From assembly GCF_015140455.1 (NCBI RefSeq), contig NZ_AP024094.1:3162001-3226000 (forward strand): DNA of 64,000 nt, in the 5' to 3' direction. This document shows, one piece after another, positions 43,966 through 53,609 of the stretch (positions are counted from its first letter, which is position 1; each line of letters begins with the position of its first letter). The notes beneath the pieces are model-generated. The model did no database searches, had not been told where the DNA came from, and was given only the letters and a program-made list of their open reading frames with translations. The position numbers and the translations under genes are program-made. Source of the stretch: Jeongeupia sp. HS-3 (GTDB taxonomy: Bacteria; Pseudomonadota; Gammaproteobacteria; Burkholderiales; Chitinibacteraceae).

Positions 43966-44781
43966 ATGGCAAGGCTATCGCAGGCGCTGGAAATGGTCGG
44001 TCAGACCGATCCGGGCTTGGTGCGTGCACAAAACGAAGATGCGATCGCTTGGGATGCCGATGCCGGTTTCGTGGTGCTGGCCGACGGGATGGGCGGCTAT
44101 AACGCCGGTGAGGTCGCCAGTGCCATTGCGGTGGAAGTTCTGTCACGCCGGCTGTCACAGCCCTTGCCGTCATCGCCGCTGACGCACAGTACCGGGATGT
44201 CGGCCGCTCACTGGTTGCTGCAATCGATCGATGAGGCCAATCAGCTTATCTACGACACGGCGCTGTTGCAGCCGCAATGCGCCGGCATGGGAACGACGCT
44301 GGTTGCGGCATTATTTTATGACAATAGAATATTGATTGCGCATGTGGGCGATTCGCGGCTGTACCGTTTGCGCAACGCTGAGCTTACAAGGTTAACCCAT
44401 GATCATTCGCTGCTACAGGAGCAAATCGATCAGGGTTTGATCGATGAGTTTGATACTCGTCATGCGGTGCAACGCAATTTACTTACGCGTGCAGTCGGCA
44501 TCGATGCAGTGGTTCGTGCCGAACTGGGCGAGTTCGATACGCAGCCGGACGATCTGTATTTGCTGTGTTCGGATGGCCTCACCGATATGGTTGAAGACGA
44601 GCGAATTGCTGACATATTACTGACACTAAAGGACAATGCACCTTTGGCAGCGATGCAATTGGTGCAGAGTGCCAATCATCGCGGCGGTCATGACAATATA
44701 TCGGTCATTCTGGTGGCCGTACGCCACCCTTACCCGGCCGAGGCCGGTTTCTGGTCCAGGCTGACAGCCTGGTTGAGTTGA
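43966..44781 (+). CDS. PP2C-family serine/threonine protein phosphatase
   Basis: A 271-residue metal-dependent phosphatase of the PPM/Stp type. It opens with QTDPGLVRAQNEDAI, then VVLADGMGGYNAGEVASAIA (metal-binding DGMGG), GMGTTLVAALFYDNRILIAH, VGDSRLYRLRNAELTRLTHD and LLCSDGLTDMVEDERI with the later metal aspartate; the last GGHDNISVILV is the final motif. It heads a three-gene set with an FHA protein and a metallo-hydrolase. No Ser/Thr kinase partner lies in the window. Confidence 0.94.
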   Translation: MARLSQALEMVGQTDPGLVRAQNEDAIAWDADAGFVVLADGMGGYNAGEVASAIAVEVLSRRLSQPLPSSPLTHSTGMSAAHWLLQSIDEANQLIYDTALLQPQCAGMGTTLVAALFYDNRILIAHVGDSRLYRLRNAELTRLTHDHSLLQEQIDQGLIDEFDTRHAVQRNLLTRAVGIDAVVRAELGEFDTQPDDLYLLCSDGLTDMVEDERIADILLTLKDNAPLAAMQLVQSANHRGGHDNISVILVAVRHPYPAEAGFWSRLTAWLS

Positions 44782-44823
44782 CCCGGATGCCCGTTGAGGG
44801 CACCACAGAATCTTTGTTACGCC

Positions 44824-45432
44824 ATGGCGAAATTGCTGCTCTGCCTCGACGGTAACGTCATCAAGGAATACCGGATCCATCGCGACACGTTCGCCATCGG
44901 GCGCCGGCCGCATAACGACCTGCAGATCGAGAATCTGGCGGTGTCGGGCGAGCATGCCCGCATCGTCCGGGATGGCGAGGATTATCTGGTCGAAGATCTG
45001 GGCAGTACCAACGGCACGGTGGTGAATGGCGCGCCGGTCGAACGTGTGCCGCTGCGCAATGGCGACGAAATCGGTGTGGGCCGCTATCGTCTGCGCTTCT
45101 GGTGCGAGCCGCAAGCCGGCGGCGGTTATGCGGAGACGCTGGTGCTGCGCGAGCCGGTGGCACCGGCAAGGGTTGGCGTGATCAAGGTACTCACCGGCGG
45201 CAATAGCGGCCGGGAGATCGTTCTGAGCAAGGCCGTGACCTCGCTGGGCAAGCCGGGCGTGCAGGTCGCCATGATCGCGCGCCGGCCACAAGGCTATTTC
45301 CTGTCTCACCTCGAGGGCGCCACCCGCCCGCGTATCAATGGCAGCGAGGTTGGCACCGAGCCGCATCTTTTGAGCGAAGAAGACCTGATCGAACTCGTCG
45401 GTGTCCGGCTGGCGTTCTTCTGCCGGGACTGA
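44824..45432 (+). CDS. FHA-domain protein
   Basis: A 202-residue cytoplasmic protein. Residues about 14-95 form a forkhead-associated domain that binds phosphothreonine: FAIGRRPHNDLQIENLAVSG with the conserved Gly-Arg and Ser, GEHARIV, and EDLGSTNGTVVNG. The second half (about 115-202) resembles a degenerate FHA-like repeat (LTGGNSGREIVLSKAVTSLG, GYFLSHLEGATRPRINGSEV) without the full phospho-binding set. ATG 44824 is the natural start, 42 bp after the phosphatase gene and 2 bp before the hydrolase gene. Confidence 0.9.
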   Translation: MAKLLLCLDGNVIKEYRIHRDTFAIGRRPHNDLQIENLAVSGEHARIVRDGEDYLVEDLGSTNGTVVNGAPVERVPLRNGDEIGVGRYRLRFWCEPQAGGGYAETLVLREPVAPARVGVIKVLTGGNSGREIVLSKAVTSLGKPGVQVAMIARRPQGYFLSHLEGATRPRINGSEVGTEPHLLSEEDLIELVGVRLAFFCRD

Positions 45433-45434
45433 GC

Positions 45435-46193
45435 ATGCAACTGACCGTGCTCGGCTGTAGCGGCGGCATCGGTGGCTCGGCACGCACCACATCGCTGCTG
45501 CTCGGCAACCGGGTACTGATTGATGCGGGTACCGGCGTTGGCGATCTGTCGCTGGATGCCTTGTGTCGTATCGATCATGTCTTTCTGACCCATGCGCACT
45601 TCGACCACATCGCCTGCCTGCCGATGTTGCTGGATACCGTCATTGGTGCCCGCAACGAGCCGGTTACCGTGCATGCACTGCCGGAAACCATCGCAGCGCT
45701 ACGTGCGCACGTTTTCAATTGGCAGATCTGGCCCGATTTCAGCGTGATTCCCGACGCTGCGAGCGGTGTCTTGCGCTGGGCACCGATTGCCGTCGGTGAG
45801 ATCCGCGAGGTGCACGGTGCGCGGATCACCGCCTTGCCGGCACAACATACGGTGCCGGCGCTGGGCTACCTGCTCGACGGTGATGCCGGTTCGATCGCCT
45901 TTTCGGGCGACAGTGCCGATTGTCCCGCGTTTTGGGACGCGCTGGCGTGCGTGCCGGACTTGCGTGCGCTGATCGTCGAAACGGCATTCAGTAATCGCGA
46001 GGCCGAATTGGCGCGTGCGTCGCAACATTTTTCACCGGCAACATTGCTGGCGGCGTTGAGGCGGCTCGATCCGGCCGTCGATGTCTGGCTGACGCATCTG
46101 AAACCGCTCGACGCCGAGCGCATTGTCACCGAAGCGCATGATGGCTTGCACCGGATTGAACCGCTGCTCAGCGGGCAGGTGCTGAAATTCTGA
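45435..46193 (+). CDS. Metallo-beta-lactamase-fold hydrolase, class II cyclic nucleotide phosphodiesterase-like
   Basis: A 252-residue metallo-hydrolase. The metal motif is FLTHAHFDHIACLPMLLD (HxHxDH), preceded by LGCSGGIGGSARTTSLLL and followed by LPAQHTVPALGYLLDG, FSGDSADCPAFWD and WLTHLKPLD with later ligands. The GGS/GGxxRTTS start and the THLKP ending fit the class II cAMP phosphodiesterase group (PF02112-like). Whether it cleaves a cyclic nucleotide is not shown. Starts 2 bp after the FHA gene, so co-translated, and ends at a bidirectional terminator. Confidence 0.85.
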   Translation: MQLTVLGCSGGIGGSARTTSLLLGNRVLIDAGTGVGDLSLDALCRIDHVFLTHAHFDHIACLPMLLDTVIGARNEPVTVHALPETIAALRAHVFNWQIWPDFSVIPDAASGVLRWAPIAVGEIREVHGARITALPAQHTVPALGYLLDGDAGSIAFSGDSADCPAFWDALACVPDLRALIVETAFSNREAELARASQHFSPATLLAALRRLDPAVDVWLTHLKPLDAERIVTEAHDGLHRIEPLLSGQVLKF

Positions 46194-46194
46194 A

Positions 46195-46225
46195 AAAAAT
46201 GCCGCGTGGTGAACGCGGCATTTTT
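46195..46225. terminator. Bidirectional terminator
   Basis: AAAAATGCCGCGT / ACGCGGCATTTTT, a perfect 13-bp stem with a 5-base loop and T runs on both strands, between the rightward hydrolase gene and the leftward PilZ-like gene. Confidence 0.92.
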
Positions 46226-46246
46226 ACTGGTGGATCCAAACCCCTG

Positions 46247-47869
46247 TCAGCGGCGCTGCTGGCCCGCCGGCACGACATGCATTCGCTCGTAATCAACACC
46301 GCGTTCGAGCAGCGTTTCAACGCGCATCTTCTTCAGCGTCTGGCCATCCCACCATTCGATCAGCCGGCCACGGCGATACCAGCCTACCGGCAGGATCAGC
46401 GACAGTGGCGCGCGCAGGGCGGCCACGGCCGGCAGGGCCAGGCATTCGATCCAGCCGCGCCGGTCCGAATACGCCAGCTCGACGGGCCGGATTGCCGCAG
46501 CCGTCGGCAAGCCCGGCATCAGCCGGACACCGGCTTCAATATGGCCATCGTGTTGCTGTAACCAGCGCACCACGCCAAGATAATGACTGCCTTCCAGTTG
46601 CACCGACATCAGCTGTTGCAGGGCAATGCGTCCACCCGCAGCGCAGGGCCGCGACAAGCGCAGACCTTGGGCCGATTCATTGCGCACCTGCCAGGTTTCG
46701 CCGACCGGCGGGGTGGTGGTGGCGTCCGCCGTCGCGCTGGCGCTATTGGACTGGCCGAACAGCTGCAAGCGCACCAGATCCTGGCTGCCCAGCGGCGCGG
46801 GGCCGTCGTCGGGCAGGGCGAACCGGCCGTGGCCGATCAGCGCGTGCTGGCGTGGCAGACCGAAAACGGCTTCAAGGTGGCGTTGGCTGTCATGCCGGGG
46901 CAGGGCTCGCTCGCTCGCCTGTTCGCACCAGGTGCGGTACAGCTCAACCAGCAGCACTTCGACCTGAGCCGCCGCAAACAGGCTGCCCAAACCCAGTTTT
47001 TCCGGGCTTTCACCCTGGCGCAGCAGCTTGATCCGGCGTGAAAGTGCCTGCGCCAGTTGCAGGGTATCGAGTTCGCGGATCGACTCGCCGGCAAGGCGAG
47101 GCTCGACACGCCGTGGCGGGCCGGGCTGGGCGAAATCGATTTGCAGGCTGCCGCGACCTGGCAGGGCCGCGGCTTCGCGCTCCAGTGGCGTGCGCTGGGC
47201 CAGTCCCGGCAGATGTTCGTCGAGCCAGCGAATTTGCCGACCGGTGAAATGGAACGGTGTCGCTGCTGCGAGCAGCAGCAGGTGAACAAAAGCGTGCTGT
47301 GGCGTGGCGATGCCGGCGACCTTGAGCAGGCTGTCCTTGGCCGACTTTTCCGCCAGCCCATTGGCTTCGATCAGCTGGTAGCTGTCGAACAGCTGTTGCC
47401 ACAGCGCGGCGGGAATGGGGCGATAACTGAGCAAGGATTCGCGCGCGGCCAGTGCCAGGTAACGCATCCGCCGCTGCGCCAGCAAGCTGGTGTGGGCTGC
47501 TAGCTCGGGCTCGCCGGCCAGCGCGGCATCCAGCCCGGTGCCGTAGAGGGCCGCCAGTTTTTCCCACAGGGCGACGGTGGCATCGCGTGCTTGCGCTTCA
47601 TCGGTGCCCAGCGGGAGTGCGCGGCCGAGGAAACGCTCGGCCAGCGCGCCCTGAACCATGTGCAGCGGCTCGCGCAGCAGTTCGAGGATCTTGAGCGTTT
47701 CGTAGGGGGCGACCTGACTGGTGGCGAGTTGCGAAATCGCCTCGGAAAGCTCGGCATGAGCAACCGGTGTATTGATCAGCGGTAAGAGCTGCAGCCAGGA
47801 TTTGGCCGAACGGGCATCGCTGAACGGTGCTGAGCCGGAAAAGGTATGGGATATCGACAGATCGGTCAT
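46247..47869 (-). CDS. Large protein with PilZ-like C-terminal domain
   Basis: A 540-residue soluble protein. The N-terminal 400 residues are helical and unfamiliar (AHAELSEAISQLATSQVAPY, LQLAQALSRRIKLLRQGESP). The C-terminal part contains WQVRNESAQGLRLSRPCAAG, which has the PilZ N-x-S-x-x-G pattern, followed by beta strands (LMSVQLEGSHYLGVVRWLQQ, GHIEAGVRLMPGLP). The upstream RxxxR of c-di-GMP-binding PilZ proteins is not obvious, so nucleotide binding is uncertain. ATG 47869 (MTDLSISHTF) is 8 bp from the HIT gene stop; a longer frame upstream overlaps that gene and is rejected. Confidence 0.7.
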   Translation of the reverse strand: MTDLSISHTFSGSAPFSDARSAKSWLQLLPLINTPVAHAELSEAISQLATSQVAPYETLKILELLREPLHMVQGALAERFLGRALPLGTDEAQARDATVALWEKLAALYGTGLDAALAGEPELAAHTSLLAQRRMRYLALAARESLLSYRPIPAALWQQLFDSYQLIEANGLAEKSAKDSLLKVAGIATPQHAFVHLLLLAAATPFHFTGRQIRWLDEHLPGLAQRTPLEREAAALPGRGSLQIDFAQPGPPRRVEPRLAGESIRELDTLQLAQALSRRIKLLRQGESPEKLGLGSLFAAAQVEVLLVELYRTWCEQASERALPRHDSQRHLEAVFGLPRQHALIGHGRFALPDDGPAPLGSQDLVRLQLFGQSNSASATADATTTPPVGETWQVRNESAQGLRLSRPCAAGGRIALQQLMSVQLEGSHYLGVVRWLQQHDGHIEAGVRLMPGLPTAAAIRPVELAYSDRRGWIECLALPAVAALRAPLSLILPVGWYRRGRLIEWWDGQTLKKMRVETLLERGVDYERMHVVPAGQQRR

Positions 47870-47877
47870 GGCGGGCG

Positions 47878-48303
47878 TTAGACAGCCTCGGGCGTAATAT
47901 GTTGCAGAGCATGGCGCAATTGCGCCAGCGTTTCGGCGGCTATCGTGTGTCGCGCACCGGGGCGGATGGCCGTGGCCCAGATCGGCCCCGGGAACGTGGC
48001 GTCGTCGCGCCAGCGCGGAATGATATGCCAGTGCAGATGCGGCACGACGTTGCCTAGGCTGGCGATGTTGATCTTGTGCGGCGAGAGTACCGCACGCATC
48101 ACTGTTTCGACGGCGAAGATGACGGCCATTAGTCGCTGACGATCGGAAGGGGCCAGGTCGGTCATTTCGGCAAGATGCTGCGACAGGATGACCCGGCAAA
48201 AACCGGGGTAGTCGGGTTCGTCGGCCAGCACAACCCGGCATAGATCGTTCTGCCACAAGCGTTCGCCGCCGGTCTCCCGGCAAAATACGCAATCGCGTTC
48301 CAT
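47878..48303 (-). CDS. HIT-family nucleotide hydrolase
   Basis: A 141-residue histidine-triad protein. The catalytic motif is NVVPHLHWHIIPRW (HxHxHxx) near residue 99; the N-terminal cysteine pair in ERDCVFC is common in the family, and FCRVILSQHLAEMTDL is the conserved nucleotide-pocket region. HIT proteins hydrolyse adenosine nucleotide conjugates; the substrate here is unknown. ATG 48303 (MERDCVFC) is the family start. It is directly upstream of the PilZ-like gene on the same strand. Confidence 0.93.
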   Translation of the reverse strand: MERDCVFCRETGGERLWQNDLCRVVLADEPDYPGFCRVILSQHLAEMTDLAPSDRQRLMAVIFAVETVMRAVLSPHKINIASLGNVVPHLHWHIIPRWRDDATFPGPIWATAIRPGARHTIAAETLAQLRHALQHITPEAV

Positions 48304-48351
48304 TATCTTTTCCTTATGCAGCGCAATTATTACCGCAAGCTGGCCGCATAA

Positions 48352-48387
48352 ACAACGGGGCATGCCCGTAAAGGGATGCCCCGTTGT
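48352..48387 (-). terminator. Hairpin after the FAD/Fe-S dehydrogenase gene
   Basis: ACAACGGGGCATGCCC and GGGATGCCCCGTTGT pair over about 15 positions around a 5-base loop, 19 bp after the stop of the leftward dehydrogenase gene. On the minus strand only TTTAT follows, so termination may be moderate. Confidence 0.7.
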
Positions 48388-48406
48388 AGTGCCGCCCGCT
48401 CCGGGG

Positions 48407-51400
48407 TCAGAGCAGCACGCGCTCGATCCCGCCGTTGCGCGCCTTGGCGACGTACTCTGCCTGCCAGTCCTGCCCGAGGATTTTCTTGGCCATTTCCACC
48501 ACGATGTAGTCGGCGCTGGTATCGGTATCGTTGTCGTAACGCTGTAGTCCCTGCAGGCAAGACGGGCAGCTGGTCAGTACCTTGACCGGCTGCTTGGCAT
48601 CGGCGACCGCGACTTCGGCACGCAGCTTGTCGGCACCCTGCTGCATTTCCTCCTGCTTGCGGAAACGCACTTGCGTGGCGATATCCGGCCGGGCGACCGC
48701 GAAAGTGCCCGATTCGCCGCAGCAACGGTCGTTCAGATCGACGCGCGTGCCCATCAGCTGGTTGGCGACGTCGATGCCCTTGTACTGCTTCATCGGCGTA
48801 TGGCAAGGCTCGTGATACATATAGCGCTCGCCGCTGACACCATCGAGCTTTACGCCCTTTTCAAGCAGATATTCGTGGATGTCCAGCAGCCGGCAGCCCG
48901 GGAAGATCTGCTCGAACTGGTACTTCATCAGCTGATCCATACAGGTGCCGCATGACACGATCACCGTCTTGATATCAAGATAGTTCAGCGTGTTGGCAAC
49001 GCGGTGGAACAACACCCGGTTCTCGGTGGTGATCTTCTCGCCCTTGTCGCCGTAGCCGCTTGAGGCCTGCGGGTAGCCGCAGCACAGATAGCCCGGCGGC
49101 AGCACCGTGGTGGTGCCGACGTGCCAGAGCATCGCCTGCGTCGCAAGGCCGACCTGCGAGAACAGCCGCTCCGAGCCGCAGCCGGGGAAGTAAAACACCG
49201 ATTCGCGGTCTTCCTGACGGCTTTCCGGATCGCGGATCACCGGCACGATGCTCGAGTCTTCGACATCGAGCATGCCGCGCGCCGTTCTCAGCGGCACCTT
49301 GGCCGGTAGCGGCTTGTTGACGAAGTGAATGATCTGCGTCTTGATCGGTGCGGTGCCGAGCGTCGCCGGCGGCTGCTTGGTGACGCCCTTCAAGAGGCCG
49401 AAACGCTTGGCCAGCGTATGGCCGAGGCGCTGCGCCTTGTAGCCGATGCCGATCATGCCGGCGCGCAGCAACTTGATCGTCGCCGGATCCTTGGCGGTGA
49501 GGAAGGCCATGCCGAGCGCGGTGCCCGGGTTGAATTTCTTCTGGCCTTCCTTCCTGAGGAAGTTACGCATCGCGACCGAGACATCGCCGAAGTCGATCTT
49601 CACCGGGCACGGATTCACGCAGCGGTGGCACACGGTGCAATGGTCGGCAACGTCGCCGAGCTCTTCAAAGTGCTTGAGCGACACGCCACGGCGGGTCTGC
49701 TCTTCGTACAGGAAGGCTTCGGTCAACAGCCCGGTGGCGAGGATCTTGTTGCGCGGGCTGTACAAAAGATTGGCGCGCGGCACGTGGGTGGTACAGACCG
49801 GCTTGCACTTGCCGCAGCGCAGGCAATCCTTGATCGAGTCGGCGATATTGCCGATATCCGATTGCTCGAGGATCAGCGACTCGGCGCCCAGCAGGCTGAA
49901 CGACGGCGTGTAGGCATTGGTCAGGTCGGAACCGGGCAGCAACTTGCCCTTGTTGAAGCGGCCTTCCGGGTCGATCTTTTGCTTGTACGCCTCGAACGGC
50001 GCGAGTTCTTCACGCGTCAGGAACTCGTACTTGGTGATGCCGATGCCGTGTTCGCCCGAGATCACCCCGTTCAGCTCGCGCGCCACCGCCATGATGCGCG
50101 CGACCGCGTGGTGCGCGCGCTGCAGCATGGCGTAGTCGTCCGAGTTCACCGGGATATTGGTGTGGACGTTGCCGTCGCCGGCGTGCATGTGCAGTGCGAC
50201 CCAGGTGCGGCCCTTGAGCACCTGCTGCTGGATCGCAATCACCGCGTCGAGCAGCGGCTTGTCGTTGCGGCTGGAGAACATCGCCTCGAAGTCGGTCAGC
50301 AGCTCGCGTTTGTACGACACGCGCAGCACGACGTCGCGCAGGGCGATAAACACGCTTTGCGGCGCTTCGCCGGCTTCCAGCTCGCGCTCGAGCGGCATGG
50401 TCGGAAACGCGCTGGTGTAGGCCTCGAAGGCGTCGTCGAGGTGTTCGCGTATCCACGTCCAATGCGTGCGGGCGCGGCTGATCAGTTCGAGCGCGGCGGC
50501 GCGGCGGTCGCCGATCAGCGCGTCGCGCGACAGCGGCGAGTCGGCGAAGTCGACCGGCAGGATGCCTTGCTCGAAGAAATCGGTCAGTTTGTCGATCAGC
50601 TCGAGCTTGTTGTCGATCGACAGCTCGATATTGATCCGTTCGATCGCATCCGAGTATTCGCCGAGGCGTGGCAGCGGAATCACCACGTCTTCGTTGATCT
50701 TGAAGGCGTTGGTGTGCTTGGAGATCGCCGCGGTACGGGCGCGATCGAGCCAGAACTTCTTGCGCATTTCGGCGCTGACGGCGATAAAGCCTTCGCCACT
50801 GCGGGCGTTGGCGAGCTTGACCACTTGCGACGCGGCTTCGCCGACGGCGTTTTCATCGTCCGAGACCAGGTCGGCGATCAGCACCATCTTCGGCCGGCCA
50901 CGGCTCTTGGCCTTGCTGGCGTAACCGACGGCGCGCACATAGCGCCAGTCGAGGTGTTCCAGCCCGGCGAGCAGCACCTTCGGATGCGCGTCGAGGTAAT
51001 CCTTGATCTCGACGATCGACGGCACGGCGCGGCTGACTTCGCCGAAGAACTCGAGGCAAACGGTACGCACGTGCGCCGGCATCCGGTGCAGCACGAAGCG
51101 GGCGCTGGTGATCAGCCCGTCGGTGCCTTCCTTCTGTACGCCCGGCAGGCCGGCGAGGAATTTGTCGGTGACGTCCTTGCCCAGCCCTTCCTTGCGGAAG
51201 CGTGAGCCCGGAATCACCAGCGTGTCTTCGTTCAGCACCGTCTTGCCGTCGGGCTTGTAGGTGGTGACGCGGAAGCTTGCCTGCGGCGCGTCGTGGATCT
51301 TGCCGAGGTTGTGATCGAGCCGCTCGATGAATTTCCAGTTGCCGTCCGGGTCGACCATCTTCCAGCTGACGAGGTTGTCGAGCGCGGTGCCCCACAGCAC

Positions 51401-52288
51401 GGCCTTCTTGCCACCGGCGTTCATGGCGACGTTGCCGCCGATGCACGAGGCGTCGGCCGAGGTCGGATCGACCGCGAACGCCAGCCCGGCTACTTCGGCG
51501 GCTTCCATCACCCGGCGGGTGACCACGCCGGCGCCGCACTGGATCGTCGCGATCTCGTGATCGACGCCGGGGATCATCATCCGCTCGACGCCGTTATGGC
51601 GGTCGAGCTTCTCGGTGTTGATGACCGCGCTCATCGGGGTCAGCGGCACGGCGCCGCCGGTGTAGCCGGTGCCGCCGCCGCGCGGGATGACGGTCAGCCC
51701 CAGCTCGATACAGGCGGCCACCAGCGGCGCCATTTCGGCCTCGGTATCGGGCGAGAGCACGACGAACGGATACTCGACGCGCCAGTCGGTGGCGTCGGTG
51801 ACGTGCGAGACGCGGGCAAGGCCGTCGAAGCAGATGTTGTCGCGGCGGGTGAGCCCGCCCATGCGCCGCAGCACCTTCTTGCGCAGGCTGGCGACATCGC
51901 GGAAATCGTGCTCGAACACGTCGACGGCGCGGCGGGCGCGTTCGGCCAGCAGGCCGACCTTGTCGTTGCCTTCGCGGCGCTTGTCGATTTCGGACAGGCG
52001 GTGGTGCATCGCCTCGACCAGTTGCTTCAAACGCTTGGGGTTTTCCAGCAGATCGTCTTCGAGGTAAGGATTGCGCTTGACCGCCCAGATGTCACCAAGC
52101 ACCTCGAACAGCATGCGGGCCGAACGGCCGGTAATGCGCTCGGCGCGCAGGGCTTCGAGCGTCTGCCATGCATCTTCACCCAGCAGCCGGATCACGATTT
52201 CGCGATCGGAGAACGAGGTGTAGTTGTACGGAATCTCGCGCAGGCGTTCGGTGGCAAGGGTCGGAGGGGCTGCAGTTAGCTCGGCCAT
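48407..52288 (-). CDS. FAD- and Fe-S-binding dehydrogenase fusion (D-2-hydroxyacid dehydrogenase type)
   Basis: A 1293-residue fusion. Residues 1-150 are a DUF3683 domain ([20 protein letters not shown]). A PCMH/FAD domain follows ([38 protein letters not shown]) and an FAD-oxidase C-terminal domain ([25 protein letters not shown]). Then two 4Fe-4S motifs ([23 protein letters not shown]) and two CCG domains ([22 protein letters not shown]). This is the GlcD/Dld plus GlpC-like architecture, larger than E. coli YdiJ (about 1018 residues) because of the N-terminal domain. Probable substrate D-lactate or D-2-hydroxyglutarate, electrons to quinone; inference only. Confidence 0.93.
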   Translation of the reverse strand: MAELTAAPPTLATERLREIPYNYTSFSDREIVIRLLGEDAWQTLEALRAERITGRSARMLFEVLGDIWAVKRNPYLEDDLLENPKRLKQLVEAMHHRLSEIDKRREGNDKVGLLAERARRAVDVFEHDFRDVASLRKKVLRRMGGLTRRDNICFDGLARVSHVTDATDWRVEYPFVVLSPDTEAEMAPLVAACIELGLTVIPRGGGTGYTGGAVPLTPMSAVINTEKLDRHNGVERMMIPGVDHEIATIQCGAGVVTRRVMEAAEVAGLAFAVDPTSADASCIGGNVAMNAGGKKAVLWGTALDNLVSWKMVDPDGNWKFIERLDHNLGKIHDAPQASFRVTTYKPDGKTVLNEDTLVIPGSRFRKEGLGKDVTDKFLAGLPGVQKEGTDGLITSARFVLHRMPAHVRTVCLEFFGEVSRAVPSIVEIKDYLDAHPKVLLAGLEHLDWRYVRAVGYASKAKSRGRPKMVLIADLVSDDENAVGEAASQVVKLANARSGEGFIAVSAEMRKKFWLDRARTAAISKHTNAFKINEDVVIPLPRLGEYSDAIERINIELSIDNKLELIDKLTDFFEQGILPVDFADSPLSRDALIGDRRAAALELISRARTHWTWIREHLDDAFEAYTSAFPTMPLERELEAGEAPQSVFIALRDVVLRVSYKRELLTDFEAMFSSRNDKPLLDAVIAIQQQVLKGRTWVALHMHAGDGNVHTNIPVNSDDYAMLQRAHHAVARIMAVARELNGVISGEHGIGITKYEFLTREELAPFEAYKQKIDPEGRFNKGKLLPGSDLTNAYTPSFSLLGAESLILEQSDIGNIADSIKDCLRCGKCKPVCTTHVPRANLLYSPRNKILATGLLTEAFLYEEQTRRGVSLKHFEELGDVADHCTVCHRCVNPCPVKIDFGDVSVAMRNFLRKEGQKKFNPGTALGMAFLTAKDPATIKLLRAGMIGIGYKAQRLGHTLAKRFGLLKGVTKQPPATLGTAPIKTQIIHFVNKPLPAKVPLRTARGMLDVEDSSIVPVIRDPESRQEDRESVFYFPGCGSERLFSQVGLATQAMLWHVGTTTVLPPGYLCCGYPQASSGYGDKGEKITTENRVLFHRVANTLNYLDIKTVIVSCGTCMDQLMKYQFEQIFPGCRLLDIHEYLLEKGVKLDGVSGERYMYHEPCHTPMKQYKGIDVANQLMGTRVDLNDRCCGESGTFAVARPDIATQVRFRKQEEMQQGADKLRAEVAVADAKQPVKVLTSCPSCLQGLQRYDNDTDTSADYIVVEMAKKILGQDWQAEYVAKARNGGIERVLL

Positions 52289-52492
52289 GACAGGACGATC
52301 TCGCTAAGGCTGTGATTCAAAGATGGAATTTTATCGGAAAAATTCCCCTTGAAGCCCTCATTTTTCTTGGGGTTATGCGAATCGAGCGCCTGTATCACGT
52401 TGTGTCAGACTACATCGTGCTCTGGTCAGGTCACGGATTGCAGAAAGATCGCCCCGGCTTGCTTGAAAAGCAGTGAAGCCAAGGCAGGGCGG

Positions 52493-53497
52493 TCAGTTTG
52501 CCAGCCGCAGTTCCATCGTCGCAAACCGCGCCGCCGAGAGCTGGTTCAAAAGCTGCGCGCGCAGCTCGCGAAACAGGCCGAGATGGCGCTGCGCGTCAGT
52601 CGCGTGGCCAAGGCGCTCGAACAGTTCGGCCAGTACTTCGTGAGCCCGGGCGGCCAGACTGGTTGTGCCCATGGTTTCGGCCAGTGCCAGTGCTTGGGTC
52701 AATTCGTCGCGCGCATGTTCGAAATTGCCGGCGGCCAGGCTGCAGCGGCCGAGGGTGATCAGGTTGTAAGCCTCACCCCAGCCATTGCCGTGCAGGCGGC
52801 TGAGCTTGAGCGCCACGCGCAGATGGCGTTGCGCACGTTCGAAGTCGCCCCGCGCCAGCCGGATCTGCGCCTGCAAACCGTAGAGCTCGGCTTCGTGTTC
52901 AACATGCCGGGAGAGTTGCACCAGGGGCAGCGCCTGATCGAGTATCGCTTCGGCGTCATCGATCTGGCTCAGTTGCAGCAGATCGGCGGCGACGTTGATA
53001 AGTGCCGCCGCATGATAAAGGCTTAGCTCCGGGCGGAGGGTCAGCGTGACCGCGTGCCGATGATGCGCCAGCGCGGCTTCGTATTGCTCCTGCGCGTACA
53101 GCAATTGGCCGAGGCCGATGTGTGCGAGGCAGCGGACATCAGGGCTGACCCGCTCGGGCGGCAGCGCAAGGCAGGCGAGCCAGCATTCTGCGGTGCGATC
53201 GTAATCGCCTTGGGAATAATAAGAGCGCGCGATCTGCTGCAGCGCTTCGCCATGCAGGGTGCCAAGTTCGATGCCGCGGCCGATTTCCAATGATGCCATC
53301 AGCGCGGTGCGACCTTTCTCGTAGCGACCGTACATCAGCATGGCCTGACCGTGCAGCAACAGGGCTTCGGCTTCGGCCAGGGGTTGCGATTGTTGTCGCG
53401 CCAGCTCGCGAACCTGCGCCGCCTGCGCGATGGCCTCGACGGTTTGGGACGGAATGATGCGGCGGATACGATCAAGCAGTGCGCGGAGGTCGATCAT
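52493..53497 (-). CDS. TPR-repeat protein 1
   Basis: A 334-residue all-helical protein of tetratricopeptide repeats (for example EALQQIARSYYSQGDYDRTA, AHIGLGQLLYAQEQYEAALA, AYNLITLGRCSLAAGNFEHA). It ends FRELRAQLLNQLSAARFATM and then stops, the type of helix that in many relatives joins TPRs to a GGDEF domain, which is absent. It is homologous to the gene at 54876-55883 (shared pattern SYY/AYY-x-QGDYD, AxIGLGQ-x-YA, LINxAADxxxL). ATG 53497 is preferred to a TTG three codons earlier. Function unknown. Confidence 0.82.
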   Translation of the reverse strand: MIDLRALLDRIRRIIPSQTVEAIAQAAQVRELARQQSQPLAEAEALLLHGQAMLMYGRYEKGRTALMASLEIGRGIELGTLHGEALQQIARSYYSQGDYDRTAECWLACLALPPERVSPDVRCLAHIGLGQLLYAQEQYEAALAHHRHAVTLTLRPELSLYHAAALINVAADLLQLSQIDDAEAILDQALPLVQLSRHVEHEAELYGLQAQIRLARGDFERAQRHLRVALKLSRLHGNGWGEAYNLITLGRCSLAAGNFEHARDELTQALALAETMGTTSLAARAHEVLAELFERLGHATDAQRHLGLFRELRAQLLNQLSAARFATMELRLAN

Positions 53498-53609
53498 GGT
53501 TTGCAAAGTTAAAGACTTAGGGATAACCCTAGTTTAAAACTTACTGCGGCGCGGCATTTTTTGTTTGTTGATTACAAATTAAATACAGTTGTATGAAAGT
53601 ATTTTTGTG
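53498..53609. promoter_or_regulatory. AT-rich promoter region of TPR gene 1
   Basis: A 112-bp AT-rich gap. It carries a perfect ATACA-GT-TGTAT inverted repeat at 53583-53594 and probably the leftward promoter of the TPR gene; no clear terminator for the spore-maturation-type gene is seen. Confidence 0.4.

Noticed and set aside
49325-51205. 626-codon open frame on the plus strand inside the dehydrogenase gene
   Set aside because: Antisense to the FAD/Fe-S fusion, with no ribosome site or recognisable features.
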